Below are positions 5,087 to 5,801 of a stretch of 5,801 bases of DNA, one piece after another (the stretch's first letter is position 1; each line of letters opens with the position of its first letter). The position numbers were made by a program, and so were the translations under genes. A model generated the notes under the pieces. That model was not told where the DNA came from and searched no databases. It saw only the letters and a list, made by a program, of their open reading frames with translations. The DNA comes from Propionibacteriaceae bacterium (GTDB lineage Bacteria; Actinomycetota; Actinomycetes; Propionibacteriales; Propionibacteriaceae), in NCBI GenBank assembly GCA_003451975.1, contig DMIX01000081.1, forward strand, positions 1 to 5,801, written 5' to 3'.

Positions 5087-5801
5087 ATGGCTTCCTTATC
5101 TTCCGGCACAAAATCGATGGAAAGTGCGCGTGCAGTGCGTAAGCTGTCGACGCTGGACCGTTATCTGACACTGTGGATCTTCCTGGCAATGGCGGTCGGC
5201 GTCGGCCTGGGATACCTGGTACCCCAGGCCGAAGGATTCATCAACCAGTTCCAGGTCGGCACGACCAACATCCCCATCGCGATCGGGCTGATCCTGATGA
5301 TGTACCCCCCCCTGGCAAAAGTCCGCTACGAGGAGCTGGGTGATGTCTTCCGCAACTGGAAGGTGCTGGGGCTCTCGCTGGTGCAAAACTGGATCATCGG
5401 GCCAATCCTGATGTTCGTCCTCGCCATCGTCTTCCTGGCGGACATGCCGGACTACATGGTCGGCCTGATTATGATCGGCCTGGCCCGCTGCATTGCAATG
5501 GTGATCGTGTGGAACGAGCTCGCCGAAGGCGACCCCGAATACGCTGCCGGATTGGTGGCATTCAACAGTATCTTCCAGGTACTGTTCTACAGCGTCTATG
5601 CGTACGTGTTTATCACCGTGCTGCCGACGTGGTTCGGGCTGCAGGGCAGCCTGGTTGAAATCAGCATCGGCGAGATCGCCCAGAGCGTATTCATTTACCT
5701 GGGGATTCCCTTCATCGCCGGCATCCTGACGCGCTTCATTCTGATCCGCGCCAAAGGTAAGGAATGGTACCATAGTCAGTTCATTCCCAAGATCAGCCCG
5801 A
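5087..5801 (+). CDS. acr3: ACR3-type arsenite efflux permease (3' end outside window)
   Basis: The first 238 residues of an Acr3-family arsenite transporter (BART superfamily), open to the window edge; complete members have about 350-400 residues, so about one third is missing. ATG at 5087 is preceded by AAAGGAG (5068-5074), 12 bases away, a long but usable spacing. The start lies 7 bases after the arsC stop, implying translational linkage. A polar N-terminus of about 25 residues precedes membrane segments near 27-46, 62-80, 93-118, 123-146, 155-180 and 196-220. [14 protein letters not shown] (132-145) contains C135, equivalent to the essential TM4 cysteine of studied Acr3 proteins; [12 protein letters not shown] (73-84) is another family landmark. 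ArsB of the E. coli type is excluded by these motifs. It exports As(III) driven by proton motive force, downstream of ArsC reduction. A run of eight C at 5305-5312 encodes the expected Pro-Pro and is in frame. Confidence 0.93.
   Translation, partial: MASLSSGTKSMESARAVRKLSTLDRYLTLWIFLAMAVGVGLGYLVPQAEGFINQFQVGTTNIPIAIGLILMMYPPLAKVRYEELGDVFRNWKVLGLSLVQNWIIGPILMFVLAIVFLADMPDYMVGLIMIGLARCIAMVIVWNELAEGDPEYAAGLVAFNSIFQVLFYSVYAYVFITVLPTWFGLQGSLVEISIGEIAQSVFIYLGIPFIAGILTRFILIRAKGKEWYHSQFIPKISP

Noticed and set aside
5096..5773. Minus-strand open frame of 225 codons opposite acr3
   Set aside because: It is a shadow of the acr3 coding frame, rich in His, Gln and Asp, with no recognisable motif.

Overview
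The window is a bacterial chromosomal segment with all genes on the + strand, in two blocks. Block one (1-2240) is a GC-rich pair encoding exported proteins. Block two (about 2240-5801) is an arsenic/metalloid resistance cluster that runs off the right edge. High GC, dispersed CCCTCTCC/GGAGAGGG hairpins, a TGTCA-N2-CTGAG palindromic repeat, and a two-half permease next to a small CxxC redox protein fit an environmental Chloroflexota-like genome. That assignment is inference from style, not from a marker gene.

Block one: a leader with a plausible sigma70 promoter (212-239) precedes a secreted M23 (LytM-type) metallopeptidase at 343-1089. Eleven bases later comes a secreted TolB/WD40-like beta-propeller protein (1101-2135). 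A G-rich imperfect hairpin (2193-2233) follows. The two genes are probably co-transcribed and act outside the membrane.

Block two: an AT-rich control region (about 2310-2370) has a perfect TATAAT box abutting an 8-6-8 palindrome, TATATTCG-N6-CGAATATA. This is the arrangement expected for an ArsR/SmtB-type operator. It drives a 452-residue ArsP/DUF318-family permease (TTG start, 2396-3754) and an 80-residue thioredoxin-fold CPKC protein (3791-4033). A roughly 141-bp MITE-like element with 11-bp perfect terminal inverted repeats (4058-4198) follows. Then come arsR (4222-4533), a thioredoxin-type arsenate reductase arsC (4618-5079, GTG start) and the 5' two thirds of an ACR3-type arsenite efflux gene (5087 to the window end).

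Expected working of the system: ArsC reduces arsenate to arsenite using a three-cysteine relay, Acr3 exports arsenite, and ArsR senses trivalent arsenic and represses the cluster. The permease and its small redox partner add a second, less well understood efflux branch, possibly for organoarsenicals or another thiophilic metal(loid). The individual parts belong to known families. The least explained pieces are the permease/redox-protein pair, its operator architecture, and the MITE-like element that separates it from arsR.
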